DNA from: Trichobilharzia szidati
Taxonomy: Eukaryota; Platyhelminthes; Trematoda; Strigeidida; Schistosomatidae
Assembly: GCA_944472155.2 (NCBI GenBank)
Contig: OX235279.1
Span: forward strand, 147,210,199 to 147,274,198
Direction: 5' to 3'
Length of the DNA stretch: 64,000 nt
A program made the position numbers and the translations under genes. How positions within the stretch are numbered: the stretch's first letter is position 1; every line of letters begins with the position of its first letter. Of this stretch, positions 32,301 to 45,707 are shown in pieces. The notes below the pieces were generated by a model. The model saw only the letters and a list, made by a program, of their open reading frames with translations, was not told the DNA's origin and ran no database searches.

Positions 32301-34141
32301 AGTGCCAGTCATGCTGTAAACATGCACTGAGTTCTAGTCTGTGCCATTAAAGAATCCATTTCAGAACAGATTCAGAAATTACTCACTATAGAATGTTAGA
32401 ATTATTTCAGAATTAGTGAGATTTAGTTCAGCATTATAATAAGCTTGGGAAGGTAACAAATACTGCAGCAGAACAAGAGGTATGAACAAAAACACTTCTA
32501 TTTCGAGGACCCACCTCGCCAACTGTAGCCGGAGTGAATTAATCGCCAAAATTATTACTTTTTAGCTTCACCATTCTTCCTTGTTGGGTGTAGAAGTCGG
32601 TTGTTTAAGTTGACTGGAGGTGCGTGGTCGAACACTTTCAATTTTGAGTGCGCGGACTTCAGGTAGGATTCTGTTCGTCCTGTTTTTGAATGCTACGTCA
32701 ATTGATAGATACTGGGCTAGTGTAGAAACGGTAGAATTTTTGTTTGTTTCTTTTACCGAATTGAAGTAGAACAGCGAAAGTCAAGGTCTTTCAAAGGTTG
32801 ACCATCAAGAACCGATCAGACACATGGGATATCCCATGTTATGTAATGTCATTCCAAATCAAACCATGTCTACCTTTTTGGACTTTGAGAGGATAGATAC
32901 TGTATTCTACTTATTCAATGTTCTGCAAATCTATACTGTTAGGTAGGGTTGTGGCTTATAAGATTAAGGTTTAGGGTCTAGAGTTAATGTTAGCTAACAT
33001 GAACCTAGGTTTAGGGTTAAAGTTAGGATTATAGTTGGAGGTAAGGGTAGGTTGGAGAACAGTGTTAGAAGTGTCAATGGATCTCAAAGTACCACGACCT
33101 ACAGTCACCTGGATGAATGCATTTATTGGGCATGGTATGATATCTCAATGACCATCTGTATGGTAACTGAGAGACATTCTTGCAACATGTAAGCTGCAAC
33201 TATACAGTGTAGTATCAAAAATGCAGTATTTTTTAGTGTATTTTCCAACGATTGTGCGGCTTTTTGCACCTGAATTCCGATTGGTTGTCCAAGGCCACTG
33301 TGGTTCTGGCTATGATAGTTTAACTTTGCGATTCTTTAAGTCTGTAATTAAAATTTTGGGTGCATTCATTTGATGGACAAAAGCAATGGTTAAGTGGTGC
33401 AAGCCATCTGCAGCTGAAAAGTTGTCCAGCTAACATTTTCTTTAGGCCCACTGTAGACATTTCAGGGCAAAATCTCCGGGCTCATTGCAGAAACTAGGAC
33501 GGTTGAATTGCACCCGAAGTCTACCCAAAGTGCACCTAAAGTCAATGCTGGCTGGGCAAATCTGGGTCGAACAAACCCGACACTTGAACTGTATGTATCT
33601 GCCCCAAAATGAAATCCTTCTCACCACTGTATACTGTGATGATGTCTAATATTAGCTTGGTGTTCTCCAATTTCACAACACTAAGTCACATTAAATCTGG
33701 AACCACTGCATTGTTAAACCAGTTTTCCGCAAACTCCACTTCAGGAGAGACATTGTATTCGACTACAAGGTTCTGATAATGTAATGAACAAGACCTCCAT
33801 TTTATGGTAGTGAAACTGTGCAGTGGCTTCTATTGTCACTCCGATCTTCCTACCTGGAGCGTTGTCCAAAGAAATATTGCTCATGAATCATGATTTGTGT
33901 GACAACTGTTGAAGCCGATTATGTCTCGAAAAAAATGGCATGTAACTCTTGACTATTGTGGTCTTGTCAAATACTGCGTCTTTCCCTTTGGTGAGGATAA
34001 AAGAATAGAACTTGTGCACTGTGGTGGCGTATAATTCCACTTAGGATGGAATTTATTTTAATAAAGTGTCACAGTGTTATACAGGAATGTTTAATGATGA
34101 CAACGTTTCGAGCACAATTTATTGCTCATAATCATATCAAG
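32301..34141. other. Copy B of the region upstream of the PLE fragment; no gene recognised
   Basis: Matches 2477-4312, including the telomere-like tract (about 32936-33055). A 13-bp deletion relative to A lies near 33882. The frame matching A's 3394-3591 is cut short by a TGA near 33372, supporting non-coding status. Confidence 0.7.
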
Positions 34142-34734
34142 TTACTGACACAACTTTCCAACTTCATTCATACGGTTCCACCATTTCTCATCTCTTGATT
34201 TGACTGGTAGTAATATTTTCCATATTTCTGTTATGAATAATGAGTCATTCCTATTGCACGTGTTGGGTGTGGATTCTATGAACAAAGATTCAGTAATCAA
34301 CCTCTCTCGCCACCTATTTGTATTACTTTTTGGAATTTTAACCCTCTGCCAACCTATTGTGGGGTTGTGTGTTAGTGCATGCAGTGCAATTGCTGAGCCT
34401 TTTTCTAGATTACTTGTCTTCGCGGGATCAATTGTTCTAACCTTAGCTGAATTCTTATGTTCTGACAACCTGACTACCCTCGATCTACTAGTTTGACTTA
34501 TGTAGTTCAAGGTATTTTGTAAATTACATTATTCTATCTAATTGGGTCAACAGGGTCCTTTAACCCACCGAGCTTGTCCCTGAGTGAGTTTGTGGGTTTA
34601 AATGCCACCCTAATTCCTGCTTTATTAAGAATCCTACGTAGGATTTCAGATATCCCCTCCTTATATGGTAAAACTGTAGATGCTTTAATAAATTCTTTAG
34701 ATTGTTTCACTTCCGAAAACAGGGAAAGGGGACA
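34142..34734 (-). pseudogene. Penelope-like element C-terminal half, copy B
   Basis: Counterpart of 4313-4905 with the same connector, the same frameshift before the GIY-YIG half and the same YISQT change. A few missense differences separate the copies (for example LHALTHN here, LQPLTHN in A; the His version is closer to the PLE consensus). Confidence 0.82.
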
Positions 34735-35313
34735 GAAGTTGGATTACATTATATGTGCAAGAGATCATTATTAAAATGAGATCACGAAAGTATTCAGAAT
34801 TTCTAAAGTCATAAGAAGGCAATTCATCATAAGTCTGCAGCCTGAAGGCTCTAGCTGAGCAACACTCAATATCTCAGGCTCTAGGGCTGAATGGATTGGC
34901 ATCACTTTCAACCTCACGACCCCACGATTTTTCCAGCCGAATCGCACTTCAGCTGGCATTTCTTAATGAAGACGTCAATGACTCGATAAGTGTATCAAAT
35001 GTCCCAGACACGTTGATGAGTATACATTCATCACCTCACCGATCGAACTCCTCTCACCTAAGAATTTATGTTTTACTGCAACACTACCCACCATGTCGCT
35101 TCGCCTAGAGCGACCAATGAAGCGGAGAAACATGTGGTGAGAAACCTGAAATTTTCATCTACGTTCTTTCAGTAGCCATATCTCAAGCGTAGAGTCTAAC
35201 GAAAAGAACTGCTCTGTAACACATATGCCTGATACCTGAGTATTTTGTAATAATACGTGAGTTGGTGTATGCGAAGGTATTGGTTTGTAATACTGTTTAG
35301 ATTTTTGCGGTAA

Positions 35314-35884
35314 CGAGTCCATGGCTCTGCTGATAGTAAATTTTCAAAACCAGACAATGAGAAAACTAAGACAGAACTGATGAAACAGCAACTGACAGAT
35401 GTCCTTAGGAGAATGCAGAGCGACTGCCTCATGACTGACAACCTAGTTGAACGCCTGAGACCAACAGGATCAATTATCCCTCTACTCTACGGTCTACCAA
35501 AGGTGCACAAAGCAGGTGTGCCACTTCAACCAATTTTAGACATGGTGGGATCACCATACGATCCGATTGCCAAATGGCTGTCCGAAATGCTAGAGACTGT
35601 GAGATAACAACTCTGTAAGTACTCTCTCCGAGATACTTTTGAGTTTATTGAATGCATAAAAGACTTGAATGTAAATGGCAAACGAATGTTATCACTGGAC
35701 GTAGAATCTCTATTTACGAATGTGCCTCTCACAGACACAATTTGTTTCCTTTGCAAATATATAAATGACAAGAATCTGATCATCGGAATACCAACCTCAT
35801 ATCTGAAAGATATTTTCGCTGAACCTCTTGTTCTTTTCCCTCTCAAATTTAAGCGAGAGACGATGGTGTTGGTTTTGATGTGAT
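35314..35884 (+). pseudogene. Penelope-like element RT fragment, copy B
   Basis: Counterpart of 5485-6055 with the same in-frame stop (35605-35607) and the same truncation after the motif A region. The defects therefore predate the duplication. Confidence 0.82.
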
Positions 35885-36345
35885 TAAAGGAGGTTGACTG
35901 TGAAATGTCTCTCACAAACCAAATGGGTAAGAATGATTTTCTTTATTGTCGATGTAGTTTAGAATCAGCTTTTTGAGGTGTCATTACTTGGGCGATGCTA
36001 TGAATGGTATGTTTTGGTTGTTCTGGCGATGTATTCCCTTTTTCCCGATAACTGAATATGGTCATGAGCACTTTTTACAAGGGTTTCGAAATCCATCTGT
36101 TTTGAAATTGCTTATGCACCTAAGGTGTGAATTGAAATAAAATTTATCTGAAGAATTTAATTCAGTTTAAATATCAGTGATTCAGAGTGATGATGCTGAG
36201 TAGTTGGCGGCGAAATTACTTCTCACTTAATCTATTTTCGATTGTATGCATATTTACACGATTGTTCTACATCCTTTCTTACTATCTACTACTATTTTTG
36301 TTTCATTTTAGAAGCTTCAGCAGAGTAATTTCGTAGTGCTATATC

Positions 36346-37449
36346 ATGGCTTGTGTTCTTGTGCATGCGGGTGCAGGGAACCACTCAAAATTTAACGAAG
36401 AGAAATATAACGAATTATGTTATGAAGCCTGTTTACATGCCTCTGATCTGATGTGTTTTGAAAATAAGAACGCTGTGGATGCTGTAGAGACTGCCGTTGC
36501 CTATTTAGAAGACTGTTCATTAACCAATGCGGGGCTTGGAAGTAATTTAACTATAAATGGGTTTGTCGAGTGTGATGCAGGCATAATGACTAGTTCTACC
36601 CATCAGTTTGCTGGGGTCGGAGCCGTCCGAAATGTGAGAAATCCTGTAAAACTGGCAAGACTTCTCCTACAGACGCAGATTGACCAGCCTTTGGGTGAAT
36701 GTGGACGTGTCCAGCCATGTTTACTTGTTGGTGATGGGGTTCGTGCCTGGGCAGCTACAAAAGGACATTTTATTGATACATGTGATCTTACCACTAGAGC
36801 TTCACAATTATCGTGGGAAAAATACAGAAGTTGGTTACATGATGATGACAAAACGAATGGGAATGCGAGTATTACCGATTGTATGCCTGGGTGTAGTTAT
36901 TCCAGTGAAGAAAAGAAATCCAGTTTTGACACCGTCGGCGCTGTATGCGTGGACTTGGAAGGTAACATTGCCTCTGCGGCGTCAAGCGGTGGCATTGCAA
37001 TAAAATACGAGGGTCGTATTGGACAAGCATGTACATACGGTTGTGGTTGCTGGGCAGAGGAACTCAGTTTGTATTCGCGAATCGGTACCGTCACTTCTGG
37101 TACAGGTGAACAGTTAGTAAAGACCCAGCTCGCTCAGCGTTGTGCCGAACGATTCAGCGGTTCGTCAATCTCTGTTCCCGAAGTAGTCAAGTCATCTCTG
37201 ATTGATGGTTTTCTAAATTCAAAATATCTTTCATTAGACAGGGAAAAGTGGGCTGGAATAGCTGGTGTATATTACAACTTCGAATGTACAAACCGTCCGG
37301 TTGTGGATATATTTGTTGCACACTCAACAACATCAATGAGCGTCGGCCATTATGTGCCTAGTGTTATGAGAGAACCAGCCGCTCGAATAACACGAAAACA
37401 AACTGACGAACCCATATACTTAGAGGTCTCGTCGTACTGCTTACAATAA
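36346..37449 (+). CDS. TASP1: Threonine aspartase 1 (taspase 1), copy B
   Basis: Intact 367-residue protein, identical to copy A at every residue, including D195|T196 and the SSGG and GCGCWAE segments. The one coding difference is synonymous (CTC to CTG in the leucine codon of KLAR, near 36653). The upstream stop, A(-3)/G(+4) start context and AATAAA over the stop codon are conserved. At least about 165 bp upstream are nearly unchanged, so if copy A is expressed copy B could be as well. Whether both are real loci depends on the duplication being genuine. Confidence 0.95.
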   Translation: MACVLVHAGAGNHSKFNEEKYNELCYEACLHASDLMCFENKNAVDAVETAVAYLEDCSLTNAGLGSNLTINGFVECDAGIMTSSTHQFAGVGAVRNVRNPVKLARLLLQTQIDQPLGECGRVQPCLLVGDGVRAWAATKGHFIDTCDLTTRASQLSWEKYRSWLHDDDKTNGNASITDCMPGCSYSSEEKKSSFDTVGAVCVDLEGNIASAASSGGIAIKYEGRIGQACTYGCGCWAEELSLYSRIGTVTSGTGEQLVKTQLAQRCAERFSGSSISVPEVVKSSLIDGFLNSKYLSLDREKWAGIAGVYYNFECTNRPVVDIFVAHSTTSMSVGHYVPSVMREPAARITRKQTDEPIYLEVSSYCLQ

Positions 37450-38808
37450 ATTGGGCGATAAGTTTCAAATCTTCTCTTGTCTCTGACCTTCAACTTCTGA
37501 AATCTACTAATGACTGACGTAACTCCATTATACTTATATCAATAATGACTGATGTATTAGAACTGTTGATTCGATGTTAGCTAACTGACGATTTCCAATC
37601 TCGGGTAAGTAGATTCGTACTCCATATTCTGTTCAGAATTTATTTTTTCATTTGAGTTAAATTTATATGCAGCGTATGCTTGTGGTTATCAGTTTACTAA
37701 ATTGCTCCATTGTTTGTGTTATTTTCAGTTATAGCTTGAAATTACAAATATCTTTCGCGAGCTTTCTATCACATATGCATTGTGGTGTACGTTAAAATAA
37801 TCGGGACACGACATGACATGGTAAAACATTTCTATCAGTTCCCTGTTATTATAGTATGCAATGGATACTCCCCAAAAAACAGCGTCTATGGATGGGATAA
37901 TAAAGAAAAGTGAGTCTTATCCGCATGGTTGCAGGCTCCAATTTCAATACCGTGTAACATTTCTGCGTAAAGCATTCAGAGAAAGTGGGATATTTTGATA
38001 ATATTGTGATGACATAAATTTACTTTTTGAATTTGTTGTGTGTCATTTCTGTTGTATAGAATTGTTAGCAAATTAAAGCGTTGATGTTTTCAGTTGTTTC
38101 GTTGTCTGTTAACCTAGTCACTTAGATTATCATAAACTCAGAAGCTGGAGTTTTACTTTATTCACGCTGGTTTGAGCGGCCGGGTTGTCCGTTTGTTCGT
38201 CCGTGTGTGTGTGTGTGTGTGTGTATCCTAAGTCACCACATAGGGAATGTGTTTCATTGGCATAGCATAGCATACAGACATTGTGTTATGTCGTTATCTC
38301 AAGTTTCTCTTCTTTAACTGAAGTGCCTGATACTACATTGGGAGGATATTTTCTAGTGGAATGCAAATTTGTTTATCCTTCCAATGGATACAGAATGACT
38401 CTAAGGGTTATGAATCATAAGATGTTCAAAGAAACACTCTTCAGTTATAAATAATTAAAGGTGGATGAAAGGGCGAAAATCAATATAGGGTACGGAATGT
38501 ATCAAGGTGTCCACGAGGTCCGACAATTAATACCTGCATGTATGTTTGATTTCATGTTGAATCGCTTGATGTTTTCGGTTGTTTGGAAATAAGTTATTGC
38601 TAAGTAATTACCGTGATCAAAAGCTTCACAGGTTAGTGTTATGTTAAGATGCTTATGGCGTTATGCCGCTTCCCTAATTGAGGTTACCTTTAGGTCTACG
38701 ATTATGTACTGAATGGTCATGCGTGTGTGTGTGTGTGTATGTGTGTAGCATGTTGTAATCACTTCGGTGAGGTAAGGTTCACAATCCTACTCAGTAATTC
38801 GATTGTAA
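37450..38808. other. Downstream of TASP1 copy B; no gene recognised
   Basis: Same content as 7622-8976, with (GT)11 at 38203-38224. Confidence 0.6.
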
Positions 38809-38971
38809 ACTAGTTAGTAACTAGTGTAATGTGTCCAGTCCTTTCTTTGGTGCAGACTGAATTCCATCATGCTAGGTGGTTCGCCATCGCGATGCGCTGT
38901 GGATTGTTGAAATTAGGATTCAGTCTGCACCAAAGAAAGGACTAGACACACTACACCAGTTACTAACTAGT
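38809..38971. repeat. Foldback element, copy B
   Basis: Arms 38809-38862 and 38918-38971. One arm position that is mismatched in A (CACTAAAG) is paired here (CACCAAAG), so the B hairpin is slightly better preserved. Confidence 0.85.
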
Positions 38972-39007
38972 GTCCAATCAAGTTATTCGATACAGTCCTA
39001 CATGGGG

Positions 39008-39198
39008 TGAGTCGTGAGCCCGAATGCCTCAATGGTTGCGTCTCTGACTGCAGCACTGGGCGATACGCGTTCGAGTCTGAAGGGGGGTATGAGTTCCTTC
39101 AAGGTCGCAAGTACGCCTCACTGACGAGTGCCAACAAGTACAAAACCGAGGTCTAGGGCTTTCTGCCTATGGCCTGCAACCACCTAATATCAACCTGT
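39008..39198 (+). mobile_element. Degenerate hammerhead SINE, copy B
   Basis: Counterpart of 9176-9366, with the same A/B-box-like blocks and the same damaged hammerhead core. Confidence 0.65.
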
Positions 39199-42055
39199 TT
39201 AGTAATACTGGGAGTTTGCTGATAAAACACCATCTACATCTGACTGTAATCACAGACTATTTGACCTGATATGAATATTATACCAAGAATGCTGATTGTT
39301 TTGACGTTTCTTATTTCTCACTCGATGATTGCGTTAGGTGTATATTTTAATATTCATGTTGTAGAATATTAATATTCAGATAATTGTCATTATCGAATGT
39401 TTAGTGGATTTGTAAAGTATAAAACAAAATTCTGTTCGTTATTTCGTCCACGGGCTTGTAAATGTTGTAGGAGTTCCTCAACAAACCCGATAGCGGTATT
39501 GTTGTGAAGGCTATTTGGTGTATTGTCCTGTGAGATGGATGGGCTTAGGTTAAATGAACCGATATGAAGTTTTGTCAGTTGACTAAATTTTCACCCAATG
39601 AAGTAATTTTGTTTGATGTAGTACACAGTGATAGGCTATTATTTATTCGTCTACTTGTTCACTGGTCAGGATTTTATCACATTTTATCACTGGAAATCAT
39701 GTAAGATTAAGTAATTTCATTTTAGAATTATGTTGTACCAGGTGTAGGGAGTTCTATGCCTACACTTATTTAACACATATAGCAGACAGGAAGAAACATG
39801 TTTCACTGATGAAGGAACTAGAAAGAAAATACCTCCAAAACACTGAAACTGTTAATCCCATCTTATGTATCTTTGATAAATCAGGTAGATTTTTTAGATT
39901 TCCTTTGTTATGCGCTGTCTATGGTATGTATGGTGGTGGTAGCCTTCGTGCGTACATCAGGGTTGTAGGATTATTTCCAATTTGTGAATCAAAGACAACC
40001 TGCCTTACCAGTTTATCAAAACGTTAACTATTGACACAGATGATATGTTCATCTTCTGCGAAAACATAGAGAAAAGTGAAGAGAGATGCTTAGACAGTCT
40101 GCTAAGATACACCTAAACGTTTATGCATGAGTAGAATTAGTTACTCTACGTGATGTCAATCAAAACTAATAGGTCGATGTAAAGCTGTTTATACCGAGAA
40201 GGTACACTGATTTTCTACCTGATTATATTTCAGCATACTTGATTCTTCTACATTTATCCTTTCGCTTCCTCCTACGGAATTAATTACATTAATTGCAACT
40301 TCAAGTTATCGTATGATACCTTACTTACTTATTAGATGTCGCAGTAATATTACCTTCCAAATACAAACGATTGATGCAAGATCATATATCTTTTCTAGAT
40401 GTTGGCTTCATAGATAGATACTCACTATATGAATATTGTTCCGTGTGTTGAATTAGCAAACTAGAAAAGCTTTAATCTAATATCATCGAGAAGGAAAGTT
40501 TCCCTTCAGTGAATCTTATAAGTTTTCTAGACTGATCATCTACCTTAAAACTATAGGCTTACACATTTATTTGTCTTCAAGACTTTAGAAGTTCTTGAGA
40601 ATACTTTTTGTTCCAGTATGGACTGTGACAAGATTAGTTCAAACTGGTATGCACCGGTCTGGAATTGGAGACAGTTTCACACGTGTGTATTTACTTCAGT
40701 GCTATAAATATGCGGAAATGCATCACTTTGTGACTGTCCACTGAGTAGTGTAATAGGGAGAGAGAGAGAGAAAGATTAGAATATACTGCGTAGGTTTTCT
40801 AGAAGTCGAGGTAAATGATCAGCGTGACTGATGAGACTTTGCGGTGCTGTAATTATAGCCTTCGTTTTATTTGGAACTACGTCCCATTATTTCGACAGTT
40901 GTACCGTGTCACCCTTGTTATTTGTGTTCGGTAGAACAGCAATATACTTTGACGCATCAATGATTCCTCATGTATTTTCGTTTATTGTTTCCATTGATAG
41001 GTTCAAGGGAAAGCGTGAAGCTGAATTCCCGATGCCACACTAGTGAGTGACAAACCCAATGTATACACTAATTACCACACGTGATCTATTTAGGGGAAAG
41101 TGCACTTGTGATGTGTCTTACTTATACAATAGTGTATTTGATTTCAGAGAACAGCCTTAACAACAGCAAAAATCAAGTAAATATATCAGCGTCAGTTTGT
41201 CATCAGTCGACCCAGGTAATTTAGGTATACATTTGTCACGTGATCCACGACCCTGTCCACCTCCACGAATGATTTCCGCTTTCGATATGAAAATATGCAA
41301 GGGCGCTTAGAACTTGAATAACAGCCTTTGTCTTCATATTAAAAAAAAGAGGAGATCCCATACTGAGTAAATGACTACCGTTGATATACCCTGGAGCACT
41401 GGAGGACTAAGGCAAAGTTCGGAATTTGGGAAGAGTACATTATCACAGCAAAAAGATTACAGCTCTGAGGTGCAAACACTGTAGTACTTATTTGTGACTT
41501 ATTCATTTGTATCGAGTTCGTTCACAGAGTTTTATATAAGCGACTCATTGGATTCATACAACCATTGTCTAAAATCACACGAAATGTACCCATTTATCTT
41601 ATAAGGAAAAACACAGTTTTTGTTCAACGAAGAAATCTTTCTTTTTGATGACTTCATTTTCAATCTGTACAGTAGTATTTCTATTACGGTATATACATAT
41701 GATGATAAGAATAAAGACAATTAACCTGTTATTTAAGGGATTTAGAGTTGAAGTGGATGAATTGGAAGATTTTCAGAGATTATCAAATAAGTGAATTGGT
41801 ATTCAGATATCAAAAGTAGGCAAAGGCAAAATGTCAACAACAAAAAAATTGAATCAAAAGTGTGATGATTATGATGACAATAAAGACGGCGAAGATGAAG
41901 TGAAGTGGAATGAATTCAAGTGGTAAAAGAGAATAAATGAAATGAAAAGAACACTACTACGATGAAGGTAAAGAAAGGGGCTGAACAAAATGATTCTGAA
42001 TACATAGTTTAGGTTTCTGTTCATGTAAAGTTAGAGCTTCAGCTGTACATAAGTG
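39199..42055. other. Copy B of the intergenic stretch; no gene recognised
   Basis: Counterpart of 9367-12190. It has a 27-bp insertion near 41086-41112 relative to A and a shorter GA run. Confidence 0.6.
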
Positions 42056-42251
42056 TCGGTGGCACAGTGGTTAGGACTCTCGCCGACCATGCACATGCTC
42101 CGGGGTTCGATCCCCTGCCGGCGCACACCCGATATCTATGGTCGGCCTGAATTTGGGCTACCGATATCCATGCTGAAAATTCCATACTTGTACTAAAAAT
42201 ACGGTGTGGAATCAAGCTGTAAATCAAAATAAAAAATAAATAAATAAAAAA
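42056..42251 (+). mobile_element. tRNA-derived SINE (no hammerhead), private to unit B
   Basis: Well-preserved Pol III promoter: A box TGGCACAGTGG (42060-42070) and B box GGTTCGATCCC (42104-42114) in a tRNA-like head, followed by a body with a short internal repeat (CCGATATCTATGG / CCGATATCCATG). The 3' part starts GCTGAAAATTCCATAC and ends in an A-rich (AAAT)n tail. Unit A has the empty site near 12196. There is no target-site duplication; eight bases (GAGAAATT) of the target are missing here. Confidence 0.9.
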
Positions 42252-42260
42252 CGTCAACTT

Positions 42261-43361
42261 TTAGAGTGACTGGATTTGGCTGTGTAGATAACCTTAAAGA
42301 ATAAATCTCGTGGGTGTGAATCACCTGATGACAGAAGGTGTTCCACATTGTGATTTGACAAGGAGTGGTTTCTTTCCTCATGTTTCTTTCTCCAGTAGAC
42401 CTTCTTGGATATCCATTACTTAACAGTGTTGTGCGAATGTTTTCCAGTTCTTTATCGACCGTATCTAGGGAGCGAATCTCCCGAATTCTAGAGCTTAGAG
42501 AATGAATAAGATGTCTCTTTCTACCTAGAGGTATCCAAGTGTTGTCATTAGTGTAGTTTCCTGTAAAGGTCATACTGTCAACAGATCGACTTTTTGTAAT
42601 ATGCCACTCTCTTCTTCTAGCGTAACATCTAAGAAGTGAAATGTGGAATTCGACTTTTCTTCTAATGTGAGAAGTATAGGCTTTCAAGTATTGGTTTTGT
42701 AGGGATTTTGTTTGATTGGTTTGAGGATTTCATCATGAGCTGACATCAGTTTTCAGAAAGAAGTATAGACGGCTGACAACGATTAAATTTTCTGGAGAGT
42801 TTAGCATCTGAACCGTTGTCATGACAAATAGTAAGTGTCGTCCATATGTCTCGTATACATATGCAGACTCGAGATAATTTCTTTCTATGGATAAGATCCG
42901 ATTGATTATGCTGAAGGTGATGTGATTTACACAGTTAGACGTCCATAAAATTGGTGTTTTGGTTTTCTGGGATTCTTCCAAGTAATTATGATATCGAAGG
43001 CAACCTCTGGGAGAGGTCCGAAAGGAGATCAAACTGTGACTCACTCCCTATGCTTGCAGATGACGTTATTAAATCTAAAATGCAGATTAAAGTGCACTTC
43101 AGTAATAGTTGTTTCAGATAATTAGTTGGCATTCTGGTATTTATGTTTTTCGAGTCAATGTAACCATATCGATAACAAATAGTTCCTACTAGTGGTACAT
43201 TTATAAATAGAGAAGAAACATCTAGTGAAATCATATGCTTACCGATCTCATTAATTCCATCAATATGACTGGCGAAGTCAAGTCTCCGGGACACTGCTTT
43301 TCCACAGATTTCTTCTCTTTCGTTAGAGATACAGTTTTCATTTGAAAGTGATCTGGCATTT
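42261..43361 (-). pseudogene. Penelope-like RT relic, copy B
   Basis: Counterpart of 12176-13317, in the same three out-of-frame pieces. Its 3' end is cut by the SINE. Confidence 0.8.
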
Positions 43362-43814
43362 GACTTGAATTGACTTCAAGGTATCCTTAGGCAACTTGTC
43401 GTAGTTGAGAATGTACTTGTGTCGAAAGCATTTCAATTGAAGAGTAGCTGTTGTATGAATTTGATGCCTAGTCTCGAGTAAGTAAGAAATGCTTTAGGTG
43501 TGTTTTACTTAGTTCAAACTGTCATTTTCAATTTATTTGCTCTTTAATGGTTTGAAAGCTGATTTGTAAAGTAACTGGTGGGTTCCCTTTAGAAAACTCG
43601 ACATAATGTGACTATTTGGTCGATAAATAACAGCTTAAAGAATGCAAAATGTTTGACACGTTGCACTAAACAAAATACACCTAAAGCATTTCTTACATAC
43701 TCCAGACTAAACGTCGAATTCATACAAAAGCTACTATCCAATCGAAGTGCTTTCGACACCAGTATGATCTGAACTGCGACAAGTCGTCTAAGATTTTCAA
43801 GTCAAAACAAATAC
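43362..43814. repeat. Long imperfect inverted repeat, copy B
   Basis: Arms about 43362-43522 and 43657-43814; see the copy at 13318-13770. Confidence 0.7.
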
Positions 43815-43828
43815 CAGATCAGTTTCGA

Positions 43829-45474
43829 ATGAAAAATGTGTCATGGCATATCTTAAATTTGGTTAGGATGAAGGGAATCTCCTTCGTTCTCTTTCTCTTC
43901 AAATGTCCAACGTCAAACATAATTAGAAACACCATCAATTTTATTTTCGTAAACATTCAGCTGTTGCAGAGAGTCGGTTTCACCACTCTTGGCAAGCCTC
44001 ATCACACTTCTCAGTAAGTGAGGTGGATTTCCGCTCCACTTTCTCCACGGATCTAATTCACTCCTAAAAAGTCCATATAATACTGAATTGTTTAGCAACG
44101 AAACATAACAAATACCATCTCAACAGTCTCTTGGAAAGCCCTTATTTCCTCGAACTGTTTTCTTGTGTTACAAAATGTTATCCACGGAAACCTAAAGAAT
44201 TGACAAGCATGATATAAATAAAAATAAGATGATTTGTCACACACCCCGACCGCTCCAACGGCGATCATAGCTCCATTTAGCCAGAGTAAACATAAATCAC
44301 TTAGACTGTAGGGGTATGTAGACACTAGCAGTTGTATCACTAAGGCAACCGCTGTTTAGAAAGTTTTCCACCGTATTTATTACTCAACACACCACAGAGC
44401 GACTTTGAGTAAAACCAAGCGTTCTACCACTTTAATAATATTTGGTCAGTCCGATGAAGGACTGTTCAGAGAACTCTTTTTATATAAACTGCCACAGTCA
44501 GTACAGACTGTGCCGGTGACACTTCAGGGTGTTATCATAGACGACTTAGCTGTCTCCGCAGATAAAATTCTAGAGATAACTAGACGGCTAGTTACCGAAA
44601 TATACTCAGTTACCGAGCAGACTTCGAGTAAGGATACTGCAATGATAGATTCATGCAACTCTTTCGAGCAGATGCTTAGGTCAAACATGCCTAGTAATTC
44701 CTCCTACTGTCGTCCTAAATCCCCTCAACGATAAAACGCACGTGGTCGCTCTAAGTTCAAGCCACGTTCACTGAAAAACCCTGACTGGTGCTAGTGTGGT
44801 GAGAGCTGTCTACTAGCCAAATTGGTAGACAGTAATTTACATCAATATTTACGTTCCCAAGATTTGTCGTGAGAAAACGTGAACAAAGATTGATTCAAAA
44901 CCTACCACAGCATACTTTGCGTAGGCGGATGCAGTTAACATATAGAGGATTTGACATTCAAGAAACAGTCACAAATAGATGAAGGATTAATTTTAAGTGA
45001 GAAACAACCAATCGGAAGACTGTGTTTGTTTGCTTAAATATCCACAGTAATGTACATGAAGATATATAAATATGCGTTGATTTCCTTAATAAATGATCTG
45101 TTGCCTGACTCTTGCCTTCTGTCGTTACACTGGTATCACAACACCTACGGCCAGGAAGCGAAGTGTTGCCGAAAACCTTGTAACTTCGGCAATATCTCAG
45201 AGTCTGTGGGAAACTATCCTGCCGGCACACGTTAGCGGCAACCGTCGCCGGTGGCACTAGCCGCTTACTTTACATCCATGACGTGATAAGCCAGACTCGG
45301 TACTAAGTCGACACAGACGCCGAAGTCAGCGTCCTTCCTGCTACATCAGCAGATCGACAGAAGGAACCTACCTTCAACTTACAGGCTGCAAATGGAAAAC
45401 CAATTGCAACTTTCGGTAGGAAATACGTCTATCTTATGATGCGGGATGCAATGCGAACAAGTTTATAGGCGTGA
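43829..45474 (+). pseudogene. Ty3/Gypsy gag-protease relic, copy B
   Basis: Same defects as copy A: the solo LTR in the knuckle, TAA before the protease motif, and D-T-D in place of D-T-G. An extra stop appears near 45466 (TTATAG where A has TTACAG). The gag frame is 44405-44734. Confidence 0.8.
44795..45129. mobile_element. Solo LTR, copy B
   Basis: Same 335-bp TGT...ACA insert and the same CTAG/CTGG flanks as in A, so it was inserted before A and B separated. Confidence 0.8.
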
Positions 45475-45707
45475 AATAATGTACCACAGTGCGATAGATT
45501 GATTTTAAAAGAATTGGATGGGTGTCGTTAATTTTATTATGTGAGATAAATATGAAGGTGTTCTCGGAATCTCATGGTTCGTCTAGAACACGTTTTCGTT
45601 TGAGTCTCGATAGAAGGTTTGGTTGCTTTTGTTGTGCTAGTGATTTCTTTGACAACTAACGCCTATTCGGTTACCTGTGCATTATTCGGAACGCTCAGTT
45701 CTAGGTT

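Noticed and set aside
42056..42130. Possible tRNA gene (strong A and B boxes)
   Set aside because: The tRNA-like head is followed by a SINE body and A-rich tail, no proper acceptor stem or anticodon arm could be folded by eye, and the same unit occurs as an insertion in unit C.
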